Source: Marivirga aurantiaca
Lineage (GTDB): Bacteria; Bacteroidota; Bacteroidia; Cytophagales; Cyclobacteriaceae
Length of the DNA stretch: 64,000 bases
NCBI RefSeq assembly: GCF_016679925.1
Contig: NZ_JAEQBW010000014.1
Coordinates: 45,778-109,777, forward strand
Direction: 5' to 3'
Program-made: the position numbers and the translations under genes
Shown here: piece by piece, positions 36,887 to 45,166 of the stretch
Numbering within the stretch: the first letter of the stretch is position 1
How the letters are laid out: every line of letters starts with the position of its first letter
Notes under the pieces: generated by a model
Database searches by the model: none
What the model was told of the DNA's origin: nothing
What the model saw: only the letters and a program-made list of their open reading frames with translations

Positions 36887-37516
36887 ATGACAAAAATTAT
36901 CTCGTTTATTTCCCGTAAAGGCGGAACAGGCAAAACCACAAGTGCCATTCATTTAGCTACGATGTTGCAAAGTTTAGGTCATTCTGTTGTAATGTTGGAA
37001 ACCGACAACAACTACACATTGAATACATTGAGAAAAATGGAAATGTATAAAACAGGGGCCAAAGAAAATGCTGTTTTTAATATTATTGCTTCGGTTGATC
37101 AGGAGGTGATAAAAGACATTGAACAGCTTAAGAAAGATGGCTTTGATTTCATTTTAGTAGATAGTGCCGGAAAAACCACAGACGAACATATTAAAAAACT
37201 TAGTATCGCCAGCGATTTGGTGATAGTGCCTACCAGTTTAACGCCCAATGATCTTTTGGTCACCTATCAAACAGTGGAAGATATTAAGCCTGCAAAGGAT
37301 ATTAATAAAAATTTGAAAATATTGGTTTTACCTAACCGGGTACATAGTGCCACCAAAATAGATACGGTAAAAGAGTCCCTATCGGAGCTGGACGCTACTA
37401 TACTAGAAGTTAAAATTCCTGCCAAAAATGTTTTCGCCAACTTCAGTACCATTTTGCCGGAAAAAGAATTTTTACCCGTTGCCAAAGCAATTTTATCACA
37501 CATTCATAAAAACTAA
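36887..37516 (+). CDS. ParA/MinD-like ATPase
   Basis: Deviant-Walker P-loop ATPase of 209 residues. The motif RKGGTGKTT (10-18) has the signature Lys11 of the ParA/MinD family, which dimerises on ATP and often positions DNA or protein cargo. A second motif FDFILVDSAGKTT (about 85-97) replaces the Walker A'/B region. At this length it lacks the N-terminal DNA-binding helix of plasmid ParA types and resembles short orphan ParA proteins. No ParB gene is seen in the window; the only close partner is the 120-residue protein encoded 5 bp downstream. Cargo unknown. Confidence 0.88.
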   Translation: MTKIISFISRKGGTGKTTSAIHLATMLQSLGHSVVMLETDNNYTLNTLRKMEMYKTGAKENAVFNIIASVDQEVIKDIEQLKKDGFDFILVDSAGKTTDEHIKKLSIASDLVIVPTSLTPNDLLVTYQTVEDIKPAKDINKNLKILVLPNRVHSATKIDTVKESLSELDATILEVKIPAKNVFANFSTILPEKEFLPVAKAILSHIHKN

Positions 37517-37521
37517 TCACA

Positions 37522-37884
37522 ATGGCCAAGAAAAAAGACACCCTCAAGGATTTGAATGAGTTCATGAAAAACCAGCCATCACAGAAGGATGGGGATGAAT
37601 CTTATTTAGAGAAAAAGCCTACAAGTCTGGCGGAGGTAGAGCGACTTAAATCCGATCTTAAAAAATTAGATGAGTTACCTGACGGTGCTTTAAACGAAGA
37701 TTTATTGGCAGGTTTCATTCATAAAATAGCTTCTGCTCAACAATTAAGTCCCAGGCAGGTTTTATTCCGACTATGTGAAAGGACTTTAGATATGCAAGAG
37801 GAAAGTGATAGTTCTGATATTATGTTGTTAAACACAATTCTTTATATCAAACAGAATGATCTATTAGTGGAAAAATTAAAGTAA
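37522..37884 (+). CDS. Hypothetical ParA-linked protein
   Basis: Protein of 120 residues, highly charged at the N-terminus (KKKDTLKDLNEFMKNQ) with predicted helices after it (e.g. LAEVERLKSDLKKLDEL, SPRQVLFRLCERTL). I do not recognise a family. It starts 5 bp after the ParA-like gene, so it is almost certainly co-translated and may be its adaptor or cargo-linking partner. The flexible positively charged start is reminiscent of the N-terminal ATPase-activating peptides of ParB-like partners, but that is only a suggestion. Confidence 0.6.
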   Translation: MAKKKDTLKDLNEFMKNQPSQKDGDESYLEKKPTSLAEVERLKSDLKKLDELPDGALNEDLLAGFIHKIASAQQLSPRQVLFRLCERTLDMQEESDSSDIMLLNTILYIKQNDLLVEKLK

Positions 37885-37904
37885 GTTCTATTAGGCTTTA
37901 AAAG

Positions 37905-38393
37905 ATGGAGAATTATCAAATCCCTGCCCAAACCCGTATAGGCCATGTCCACCTGAAAGTATCCGACCTGCAACGCTCATTGGACTTTTATTGTGGTTTA
38001 TTGGGCTTTGAAATTACCACTACCTTAGGAGAAGATGCTGCCTTCATTTCAGCAGGAGGTTACCACCACCATATTGGATTGAATACCTGGCAAAGTAAAA
38101 ATGGCCCTCCTTCACCTAAAAATAGTCCGGGACTCTTTCACACAGCCATTTTATATCCCACAAGAAAGAATCTGGCGGAAATATTTGTTAGAATACAAAA
38201 GGCTGGTTATCCCTTTACGGGAGCAGCAGATCATGGCGTGTCTGAAGCTTTGTATCTGGATGACCCGGATAAAAATGGAGTAGAGCTTTACTGGGACAGG
38301 CCAAAAGAGCAATGGCCTCAAAAAGCAGATGGCTCTATAGAAATGTACACCAAATCCCTGGATATGGAAGACTTGTTGAGGGAATTAGATTAA
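37905..38393 (+). CDS. VOC-family (glyoxalase/extradiol dioxygenase-like) protein
   Basis: Vicinal oxygen chelate protein of 162 residues. Metal-binding pattern: IGHVHLKVSDLQRSLDFYCGLLGF near the N-terminus with His14, GLFHTAILYP in the middle and NGVELYWDRP towards the C-terminus with the Glu, giving His/His/Glu. This resembles CatE/YfiE-type catechol 2,3-dioxygenase-like proteins. The substrate is unknown. It lies 20 bp after the ParA-linked gene and converges with the ComF-like gene. Confidence 0.85.
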   Translation: MENYQIPAQTRIGHVHLKVSDLQRSLDFYCGLLGFEITTTLGEDAAFISAGGYHHHIGLNTWQSKNGPPSPKNSPGLFHTAILYPTRKNLAEIFVRIQKAGYPFTGAADHGVSEALYLDDPDKNGVELYWDRPKEQWPQKADGSIEMYTKSLDMEDLLRELD

Positions 38394-38420
38394 TTTCTAT
38401 TCAATAGGTTTATTGGTTGC

Positions 38421-39125
38421 CTACTTGGTTACCGCAATTGTTAAAATCGAAATTTTTGCTCCCTTTTCAATCAATGGTTGACAAGCAGCTTGAATAGTTG
38501 CCCCGGTAGTTAATACATCATCTATTACCAAAATATTTTTTTCTTTGATATTGCTTTTAGTAGCCAATAATGAAAAAGTAGATTCCACATTAGCAAACCG
38601 CTCTAAACGGTGCTTTTTGGTTTGGCTTTTTCCATGAACTTCCTTTTTAAGCAGTTTTTTAAAGGGTACCTCTAAAGCCAAACTCAACCCTTCAGCAATT
38701 TTATCACTCTGGTTAAATCCACGTTTCCTGTATTTAATAAAATGCAACGGAACCGAAGTAATAATATCAAATTTTTCATGAAAACCATATTCTCTCAATT
38801 CCTTACCATACATTTCCCCCAAATAAACGCCCAACTCCTCATTTCCTCCATATTTCAATTCATGTAGGAGTTTTTGTATTACGCTTCCTTTTTGAAACCA
38901 GCAAAACGCCATTGCATATTGAAGGTTGGGGATTTCAAAAAACTTTGTATGCAAAATATTAGGTTGGCTTTTGTGCATTTGTGTCATGTTTAAGGCCGAA
39001 TGGCAATGGGTACAAATGAACTCTTCCGACTTTGTAAGTGTCAAATAGCAAGCACAACAATAGTCAGGGAAAAATAAAGAAAGAAAATCTGATACAATTA
39101 ACGAAAAGGATTGGGTAGATAGCAT
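38421..39125 (-). CDS. ComF-family phosphoribosyltransferase-like protein
   Basis: ComF/GntX-like protein of 234 residues. A Cys4 zinc site lies near the N-terminus (C23/C26 and C38/C41 in CCAC and FICTHCH), and the phosphoribosyltransferase PRPP loop is VIDDVLTTGATI (about 200-211). A central GFNQSDKIAEGLS block is typical. In naturally competent bacteria ComF helps DNA uptake; in others its role is unclear. No other competence gene is seen here. It converges with the VOC gene across 27 bp. Confidence 0.9.
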   Translation of the reverse strand: MLSTQSFSLIVSDFLSLFFPDYCCACYLTLTKSEEFICTHCHSALNMTQMHKSQPNILHTKFFEIPNLQYAMAFCWFQKGSVIQKLLHELKYGGNEELGVYLGEMYGKELREYGFHEKFDIITSVPLHFIKYRKRGFNQSDKIAEGLSLALEVPFKKLLKKEVHGKSQTKKHRLERFANVESTFSLLATKSNIKEKNILVIDDVLTTGATIQAACQPLIEKGAKISILTIAVTK

Positions 39126-39198
39126 GACAAGGGCTAACTTTACAGGTTAATTAGCAAGCGCTTATTGGCGCAAGCTTTAAAATTTTCTCAATTAATAT

Positions 39199-39549
39199 AT
39201 GAATAAAGTAGAAGAATTCAATGAATATCGTTCTAAAATGAATGATAAAATTGTTGGTTCCAATAATAAAATCCTAAAAAGGATTTTTAATTTGGACACT
39301 AATGCATTCGCTGAGGGAAGTATTGATAAAAAAACCAAAGAAATGATTGGCCTTTCCAGCTCAATGGTGTTACGTTGCGATGATTGTGTACGGTATCATT
39401 TAGGAAAGTGCTATGAATTAGGAGTTAATGATGAACAGATATTTGAAATCTTCTCCATTGCCAATCTGATTGGTGGTACAATAGTAATTCCGCATTTACG
39501 AAGAGCTGTTGAGTTTTGGGAAGAATTAAAAGAACAAGAAGGTAAATGA
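39199..39549 (+). CDS. Carboxymuconolactone decarboxylase/AhpD-like protein
   Basis: Protein of 116 residues, all-helical CMD fold. The redox-type motif is CDDCVRYHL (C60, C63, H67), the CxxC...H arrangement of AhpD-like disulfide reductases. The length fits small CMD proteins that act as peroxidase partners or unknown thiol enzymes. It overlaps the next gene by 4 bp (ATGA). Confidence 0.87.
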   Translation: MNKVEEFNEYRSKMNDKIVGSNNKILKRIFNLDTNAFAEGSIDKKTKEMIGLSSSMVLRCDDCVRYHLGKCYELGVNDEQIFEIFSIANLIGGTIVIPHLRRAVEFWEELKEQEGK

Positions 39550-39899
39550 TACAAAAAGACCTTGAGCTCGAAAGAAAATGGCAGGCTTTAAGATTAAAGT
39601 TGAAAGAAGCTATCGGCAGAAAACCGAAAGACATGAATGCCGTGCTTTTTATGATAGGGGTGCAAGAGTTGGGAAAGGGTCCGCATAGTTTTAGCAAGGA
39701 AGAAAAACAAGATTTATTGCACATTGCCATTTGCAAGGTTTTAAGTCTATCGGGGTTTTATGAACTGGAGGGATTGGATGAACAAGGCTGGCCTCATTGG
39801 AAATTAGTAAAACAATTACCGCATTTTGATATTTTAGAACAAGAAAAATTGCTTAAAATGCATGTGATTGAATATTTTGAACAGGAAATTGATCTATAG
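39546..39899 (+). CDS. Hypothetical protein
   Basis: Protein of 117 residues, soluble, mostly helical with a conserved-looking core (MNAVLFMIGVQELGKGPHSFSKEEKQDLLHIA, described by position 30-61). No family motif is recognised. The 4-bp overlap with the AhpD-like gene shows it belongs to the same operon; a link to redox or stress defence is possible but only from position. Confidence 0.65.
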   Translation: MIQKDLELERKWQALRLKLKEAIGRKPKDMNAVLFMIGVQELGKGPHSFSKEEKQDLLHIAICKVLSLSGFYELEGLDEQGWPHWKLVKQLPHFDILEQEKLLKMHVIEYFEQEIDL

Positions 39900-40024
39900 T
39901 GCAAAAAACTATCAGATCAGTAGCTTTGTTTACATCCATTTCCTTAAAAAGAAGTGGATTTATAGATTCTATTAGTAGTAAGTTGATATAGAATCAAAAA
40001 TAAGTTTTAACATAATAGTTGTTA

Positions 40025-40789
40025 ATGAATATCATCTCTTATAATGTAAACGGAATTCGGGCAGCAGAAAAGAAAGGCTTAAGTGATTGGTTGCACAATG
40101 AAAACCCGGATATTTTATGTTTGCAAGAACTAAAAGCTAACGAAGATCAGGTCGATCTGAATATTTATAAAGAACTCGGCTACCACATTTACTGGCACTC
40201 CGCAGAGAAAAAAGGTTATAGCGGGGTAGCAATTTTTTCCAAAATAAAACCTAATTGTGTTGAAATTGGTTGTAATATGCCCCTTTACGATTGTGAAGGC
40301 AGGGTAATCAGAGCAGATTTTGAAGATTTCTCTGTATTGAACACTTATATGCCAAGTGGCTCAAGTGGTGAACTAAGACAAGCATTCAAAATGCAATGGT
40401 TGTCTGATTTCAGAAAATACGCAGAAGAATTAAAGGAAAGGTATCCTAGTTTACTCATTTGTGGTGATTATAATATTTGCCATGAAGCTATAGATATTCA
40501 TGATCCTGTAAGAAATAAAAACAGTTCAGGGTTTCTGCCCGAAGAGCGGGAGTGGATGAGTAATTTCCTGAGTGATGGATTTGTGGATTCATTTCGTCAC
40601 TTGAATAAAGGAAAAGACAATTACAGCTGGTGGAGTTACCGTGCAGGAGCCAGAGCAAGGAATAAAGGCTGGAGGATTGATTATCATATGATAACAGAAT
40701 CCCTGCTGGAAAAGTTAAGTCATGCAGCAATATTGCCGGATGTACATCATTCTGACCATTGCCCTGTGAAAATTATTTTGGAACAATAG
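40025..40789 (+). CDS. xth: Exodeoxyribonuclease III
   Basis: AP endonuclease/exonuclease III of 254 residues that cuts abasic sites in base excision repair. I start it at the ATG at 40025 (MNIISYNVNGIRAA) rather than the TTG two codons earlier. EEP-fold motifs: NVNGIR (7-12), metal-ligand Glu35 in LQELKA, GDYNICHE, NKGWRIDYHM and the HSDHCPV end. The length matches the ExoIII/APE1 family rather than generic EEP proteins. It stands alone, with 125 bp of AT-rich gap before it. Confidence 0.93.
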   Translation: MNIISYNVNGIRAAEKKGLSDWLHNENPDILCLQELKANEDQVDLNIYKELGYHIYWHSAEKKGYSGVAIFSKIKPNCVEIGCNMPLYDCEGRVIRADFEDFSVLNTYMPSGSSGELRQAFKMQWLSDFRKYAEELKERYPSLLICGDYNICHEAIDIHDPVRNKNSSGFLPEEREWMSNFLSDGFVDSFRHLNKGKDNYSWWSYRAGARARNKGWRIDYHMITESLLEKLSHAAILPDVHHSDHCPVKIILEQ

Positions 40790-40843
40790 TAGAATCATTA
40801 AAGCTTTGGAAATCATTGTGATAAATTTATCGTTACTAAGGGA

Positions 40844-43800
40844 GTGAATAATTCAGGACATATCGCAGACATTCTTAAAAAACTACAGAAGTACAAAAGA
40901 AAGTACTATCTGAACAAGTTGTTTAAGGGAGTGTTGATTTCGCTTGCCTATCTGTTAATGGCTTTCATAGGAGTTAGCTTTCTGGAATACCAACTTCATT
41001 TAAATTCTTCCTTTAGAAGTCTGATAGCCATATTATTTAGTGCAAGTGGACTTTACTTTCTTATCAGATATATAGCCATTCCATCCTTTTACTTATTAGG
41101 AAATGGCAAACATTTAAGCAACAAAGAAGCTGCTATCCAAATAGGTAAATATTTCCCGGAAATAAACGATAAGTTGCTGAATTTCATACAGTTAAATGAT
41201 TTAACAAGTCGTGAAAATTCCTTGGTCCAAGCAAGTATAGAGCAAAAATCTCAAGGTTTGAGTCCTTTTAATTTCAGTGAAAGTATAAAGATTCAGAAAA
41301 GTAATAAAAAATATTTTCCCTACGTAATCGTACCTGTCATTCTGCTAGCTATTATATTGATGTTCGCTCCTTATATGGTTACTGAAGGAAGCTACAGAAT
41401 AATCAAGTTTAATGAGGAGTTCATTCCAAAAGCTCCCTTCATGTTCCACGTGGAAACAGAAACGCTGAAAGCTTATAAGGGAGAGCCGTTCCAAATCCAT
41501 CTGAAACTATCAGGAACAGAACTTCCGGCTGAGGTTTTCATAAATAAAGATGGAATAAAGCAAAAACTTCAAAAGCAAGATCATAAAACTTTTGAATATA
41601 TAATTAACAGTCCTCAGGAAGATATCAATTTTCATTTCGAAGGAGCTGGCTTTTCCTCTAAGAATTATATTCTTAAGGTTTATGAAAGACCAGCCGTTCA
41701 AAATATGGCTATCGAATTAGTTTACCCAGCATATACTGGTACTCGAAGAGAAAGAATAGAAAATTCAGGCAATTTAATTGTTCCGGAAGGTACAATGGCC
41801 GAGTGGTGGCTCCAAAGTAAAGCAACTGATGAAGTAGTCTTTTCCTCAAAGTCAGATAGCTCAGAAACTCTATTTGAAAAAACAGGGGATAAAACTTTCC
41901 ACCTGGAAAAAACCTTGCTAAACTCTCAATCTTATCAGCTAGAGCTTTTCAACCAAAATGCGGTGGGAGAAAATAAAGCTAGTTATTCAATAGAAGTAAT
42001 AAAGGATAAGTCACCGGAAATCACCCTGGAGTCTGTTAACGATAGTAGTTTATTTAGTCAAGTGGCCCTGGCCGGGGAAATTAGTGATGATTATGGTTTT
42101 ACAAAGTTCCATTTAGTCTACTCAATAACTAACAATGGCTCACAAAAAAAGAAGGGAACAAAACCGCTTCCTTTCAAGAAAGATATTTTGAACCAGAAAT
42201 ACTTTCAATTATGGAGCATTGATTCTCTTGTTCAGGAAGAAGGTGATATCGTTCAGTATTATCTTGAAATATACGACAATGACGCCATTAACGGAGCAAA
42301 AAGCACAAGAAGCACTGTGCATACCTTTAAAAGACCTGATAAAGAAGAAATAGAGAAATCCATCAAAAATAGTGCTCAAGTGTCTGAAAACCAACTAGAT
42401 AAGAACATTCAAAAATCAAGGAAGCTCAATCAAAATCTGGAGGATTTGGAAAAAATTCTCAAGACAAAAAGAAACTTAAATTGGGAAGACAAAAAGTTAC
42501 TGGAAGAAATAGTGGAGGAAAAAGAGTTGTTGGAAAAAGAACTGGAAAAGATAAAGCAGGAAATGGAACAAAACCGCGAGAAAAGGGAAAAATATGAGCA
42601 ACAAAACCCTGATCTCAAGGAAAAGTCTGAGCAACTAGAAAGCTTGATGGAAGAAATGCTAAAGGACAAAAATGACGAGCTTCTGGAAAAAATCAAGGAA
42701 TTGCTTGAAAAAGAAAACCAATCAGATGAATTCAGGGAGTCCGTACAAGAGCTAAAAAAGAAAGAAAGCAACAAGTTGAAAGAAATGGAAAGGCTTATGG
42801 AACTTTTCAAACGCCTTGAAATCCAGTATGACATGAATAAAGTGGGGGAAGATTTGGAAAAAATAGCTGAGGAACAAAAAGAACTAGGCGAGAAAACAGA
42901 ACAAGCTGACGAATCCAACAAGGAAAAAGCACTCGAACAACAAGAGAAGCTTAACGAAGAGTTTGAGGAAATTAAAGAATCATTAGAGGATATTAAAGAA
43001 AGGAATCAGTCTTTAAAACAACCAAGTCCGATAGATGATACCAAAGAGCACGAAAATCAAATAGATCAATCACAGCAGGAGAGTTCTGAGCAACTTGAGC
43101 AGAACAACCAAAAAGGAGCCTCTAAAAGTCAGAAGAAAGCCGCTGAGGAAATGAAAAAAATGGCCAAAATGATGGCACAGATGCAATCCAGTATGGAAAT
43201 GGAAGCACTGCAAGAGAATATAGACGATTTAAGGGATATCGTGGATAACCTGCTTAAACTTTCCTTTCGCCAGGAAGCGTTGATGAAAGATTTCCGGGAT
43301 GTCAATGCTAGTGACCCCAGATTCATCACTCTTTCTGAAAAGCAGCTTAACATGAAAGAAGACGCAATAATTGTTGAAGACAGTCTAAATGCTTTGGCTG
43401 AGCGAGTATTCCAGTTAAAAACCTTTATTACTAAGGAAATGTCAACCATGAATACTTCTATGCAAAGTAGTCTGGATGCCTTAAAAGAAAGAGATAAAAA
43501 CAAGGCTGTTGGAGAACAACAGTTTGCCATGACATCAATGAACAATTTAGCTTTAATGCTGGATGATGTATTGCAACAAATGCAGATGCAAATGCAAGCC
43601 TCTATGGGCATGGACAGTAAACCTCAACAAGGTAATCAGCAGCAGCCAGGCATTAGTGAAATGCAGAAAGCCCTTAACCAGGAAACGAAGGAGTTATCGG
43701 AAGGCCAAAAGAGTGGGAGAGAGTTATCAGAAAAATTAGGAGAATTAGCTGCTGAACAAGCCAGGTTACGGAAAATGCTGAAGGAGATGCAAGAACAATC

Positions 43801-44173
43801 CAATGACAAGGATGGAAAAGAAGGTGGGGGTGGCCTTGGTGAGACGATAGAAGAAATGGAAAAAATAGAAGAAGAAATCGTCAACAAAAGAATCAACAAT
43901 CAATTGATTGAGCGACAAGAAAAAATAGTGACTAGATTACTAGAGGCGGAAAAAGCTAAACAAGAGCAGGAAGAAGATGACGAAAGAAAAGGAGAAACAG
44001 CAACTGACTATGAAAAAGAACGTTTACCTAATGCCTTTGAAGAGTACTTGAAACAGAAGGAAAAAGAAATTGAACTGTTACAAAGTGTCTCTCCAAGCTT
44101 TACACCTTATTACAGAAACGAAATTAATAAATATTATAAACGCCTTAAATCCACAGAAAACAAATCATTATGA
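40844..44173 (+). CDS. DUF4175-like membrane coiled-coil protein
   Basis: Protein of 1109 residues in the Bacteroidota DUF4175 style. Two hydrophobic segments near the start (about 27-47, 52-75) and one near 152-175 anchor it; the next part (about 180-500) is a series of beta-sandwich blocks, and from about 505 to 1000 it is a very long Glu/Lys-rich coiled coil (e.g. EELLEKIKELLEKENQ). Its role is unknown. The start is a GTG at 40844; no in-frame ATG exists between an upstream stop and residue 39. The gene overlaps the RsbW-like gene by 4 bp. A degenerate parS copy lies inside it at 41442. Confidence 0.8.
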   Translation: MNNSGHIADILKKLQKYKRKYYLNKLFKGVLISLAYLLMAFIGVSFLEYQLHLNSSFRSLIAILFSASGLYFLIRYIAIPSFYLLGNGKHLSNKEAAIQIGKYFPEINDKLLNFIQLNDLTSRENSLVQASIEQKSQGLSPFNFSESIKIQKSNKKYFPYVIVPVILLAIILMFAPYMVTEGSYRIIKFNEEFIPKAPFMFHVETETLKAYKGEPFQIHLKLSGTELPAEVFINKDGIKQKLQKQDHKTFEYIINSPQEDINFHFEGAGFSSKNYILKVYERPAVQNMAIELVYPAYTGTRRERIENSGNLIVPEGTMAEWWLQSKATDEVVFSSKSDSSETLFEKTGDKTFHLEKTLLNSQSYQLELFNQNAVGENKASYSIEVIKDKSPEITLESVNDSSLFSQVALAGEISDDYGFTKFHLVYSITNNGSQKKKGTKPLPFKKDILNQKYFQLWSIDSLVQEEGDIVQYYLEIYDNDAINGAKSTRSTVHTFKRPDKEEIEKSIKNSAQVSENQLDKNIQKSRKLNQNLEDLEKILKTKRNLNWEDKKLLEEIVEEKELLEKELEKIKQEMEQNREKREKYEQQNPDLKEKSEQLESLMEEMLKDKNDELLEKIKELLEKENQSDEFRESVQELKKKESNKLKEMERLMELFKRLEIQYDMNKVGEDLEKIAEEQKELGEKTEQADESNKEKALEQQEKLNEEFEEIKESLEDIKERNQSLKQPSPIDDTKEHENQIDQSQQESSEQLEQNNQKGASKSQKKAAEEMKKMAKMMAQMQSSMEMEALQENIDDLRDIVDNLLKLSFRQEALMKDFRDVNASDPRFITLSEKQLNMKEDAIIVEDSLNALAERVFQLKTFITKEMSTMNTSMQSSLDALKERDKNKAVGEQQFAMTSMNNLALMLDDVLQQMQMQMQASMGMDSKPQQGNQQQPGISEMQKALNQETKELSEGQKSGRELSEKLGELAAEQARLRKMLKEMQEQSNDKDGKEGGGGLGETIEEMEKIEEEIVNKRINNQLIERQEKIVTRLLEAEKAKQEQEEDDERKGETATDYEKERLPNAFEEYLKQKEKEIELLQSVSPSFTPYYRNEINKYYKRLKSTENKSL
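41442..41457. promoter_or_regulatory. Degenerate parS site
   Basis: TGTTCCACGTGGAAAC matches 14 of 16 positions of the perfect palindromes at 45005 and 45135 (differences at the last two bases). It lies inside the DUF4175 coding sequence and encodes the FHVE stretch. Binding by ParB is uncertain. Confidence 0.4.
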
Positions 44174-44571
44174 ATGAGATTACCATAAGTATTCCTTCGC
44201 TAACTGAGAATATCAGAATAGTAGAAAGCTTTATTGATAATGCTAAGGAAAAATTACAGATCAATGATGACATCTATGGCAACATTATGATAGCTATAAC
44301 AGAGTCTGTCAATAATGCCATTATCCACGGGAATGCGGCCGACAAGAGCAAAAACGTAAAATTAAGTTGTGCAATAGAAGACAATGTTGTTGTTTTCTAT
44401 GTAACAGATGAAGGCTCTGGATTTGATTACAACTCTCTTCCCGACCCTACAGCTCCGGAAAACATAGATAAGCCTGGCGGCAGAGGGATATTTTTAATGA
44501 AGGCACTTTGTGATGAACTTCAGTTTCAGGAAGAGGGAAGGAAAGTAAAACTAAGCTTCTACGTGGACTAA
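44170..44571 (+). CDS. RsbW-like ATP-binding protein (anti-sigma factor/serine kinase family)
   Basis: GHKL-fold protein of 133 residues. The N-box is AITESVNNAIIHGN (about 40-53), with a G1-like DEGSGFDY and a G2-like PGGRGIFLMKALCDE. In other bacteria such proteins bind or phosphorylate anti-anti-sigma factors and hold back a sigma factor. No STAS-domain partner or sigma factor gene is adjacent here, so its partner is unknown. It overlaps both neighbours (4 bp with DUF4175, 1 bp with ybeY). Confidence 0.85.
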   Translation: MNEITISIPSLTENIRIVESFIDNAKEKLQINDDIYGNIMIAITESVNNAIIHGNAADKSKNVKLSCAIEDNVVVFYVTDEGSGFDYNSLPDPTAPENIDKPGGRGIFLMKALCDELQFQEEGRKVKLSFYVD

Positions 44572-45053
44572 TGCCGGAAATCAATTTTTTCAAAGAAGAT
44601 ATAGAAATTGATTTAAGAATGCTTAAAGGATTCCGAAACTGGATCACTAATACAGCAGCGCATCATAATGAGTCTATTGAAACCATTAATTATATTTTCT
44701 GTAGTGACAAATTACTCCACACAATGAATGTCGATTACTTGAATCATGACACTTATACAGACATTATTACTTTCGATTTAAGGGAAGAAAACCAACAAAC
44801 ACCTATTGAAGCTGACATTTTCATAAGCATTGAGAGAGTGAAAGAAAACTCTAAACAACTTTCTACTTCTTTTAAGCAGGAATTGGCACGTGTTATGATT
44901 CATGGTCTTTTACATCTTATTGGATTTAAGGATAAGACCATGCAAGAAAAAGAGAGAATGCGTGAGATGGAATCGGAGGCTTTAGAGTTTTTACCTGGAG
45001 CTACTGTTCCACGTGGAACAGTACAAAAATCTTCAGCTTTTGGTAAAGTTTGA
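44571..45053 (+). CDS. ybeY: Endoribonuclease YbeY (rRNA maturation)
   Basis: Metal-dependent RNase of 160 residues needed for 16S rRNA 3'-end maturation and ribosome quality control. The family box is MIHGLLHLIGFKDKT (His, His and Asp in the place of the usual third His); the Asp variant is common in Bacteroidota. The preceding strand NVDYLNHDTYTDIITF matches the YbeY core. A perfect parS palindrome overlaps the 3' end (45005-45020), where it encodes VPRGT. It follows the RsbW-like gene with a 1-bp overlap. Confidence 0.93.
   Translation: MPEINFFKEDIEIDLRMLKGFRNWITNTAAHHNESIETINYIFCSDKLLHTMNVDYLNHDTYTDIITFDLREENQQTPIEADIFISIERVKENSKQLSTSFKQELARVMIHGLLHLIGFKDKTMQEKERMREMESEALEFLPGATVPRGTVQKSSAFGKV
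45005..45020. promoter_or_regulatory. parS site 1 (perfect 16-bp palindrome)
   Basis: TGTTCCACGTGGAACA fits the widely conserved ParB/Spo0J site TGTTnCACGTGnAACA at all defined positions and is its own reverse complement. It lies within the last codons of ybeY. ParB binding here would seed the partition complex near the origin. The parB gene is not in this window. Confidence 0.85.
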
Positions 45054-45134
45054 TATAAAACATTTTCTTTTAATAGGAATCAATCCTATACAAAAGGTGG
45101 ATTAATAATAATAAAACTAAATTATAAATATTGG

Positions 45135-45150
45135 TGTTCCACGTGGAACA
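45135..45150. promoter_or_regulatory. parS site 2 (perfect 16-bp palindrome)
   Basis: Identical to the site at 45005 and 130 bp away from it, in the gap before mnmG. Two identical perfect copies so close make chance occurrence very unlikely. The site lies 17 bp upstream of the mnmG start codon at 45167. Confidence 0.88.
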
Positions 45151-45166
45151 CTTTAAAGAATTAACA

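Noticed and set aside
36887..37516. ParA-like protein as the chromosome-partition partner of the parS sites
   Set aside because: It is a short ParA-like protein without adjacent parB and 8 kb from the sites; the true parAB pair is more likely elsewhere in the genome.
42361..43930. Purine-rich repetitive DNA (GAA/AAG runs) as a microsatellite or regulatory tract
   Set aside because: It lies in frame within the Glu/Lys-rich coiled coil of the DUF4175 protein, and the bias follows the amino acid content.
45131..45166. An upstream ATG giving mnmG twelve extra residues
   Set aside because: The extra residues (MVFHVEHFKELT) are the translation of the parS site, and the ATG at 45167 opens directly with the FAD-binding fold.
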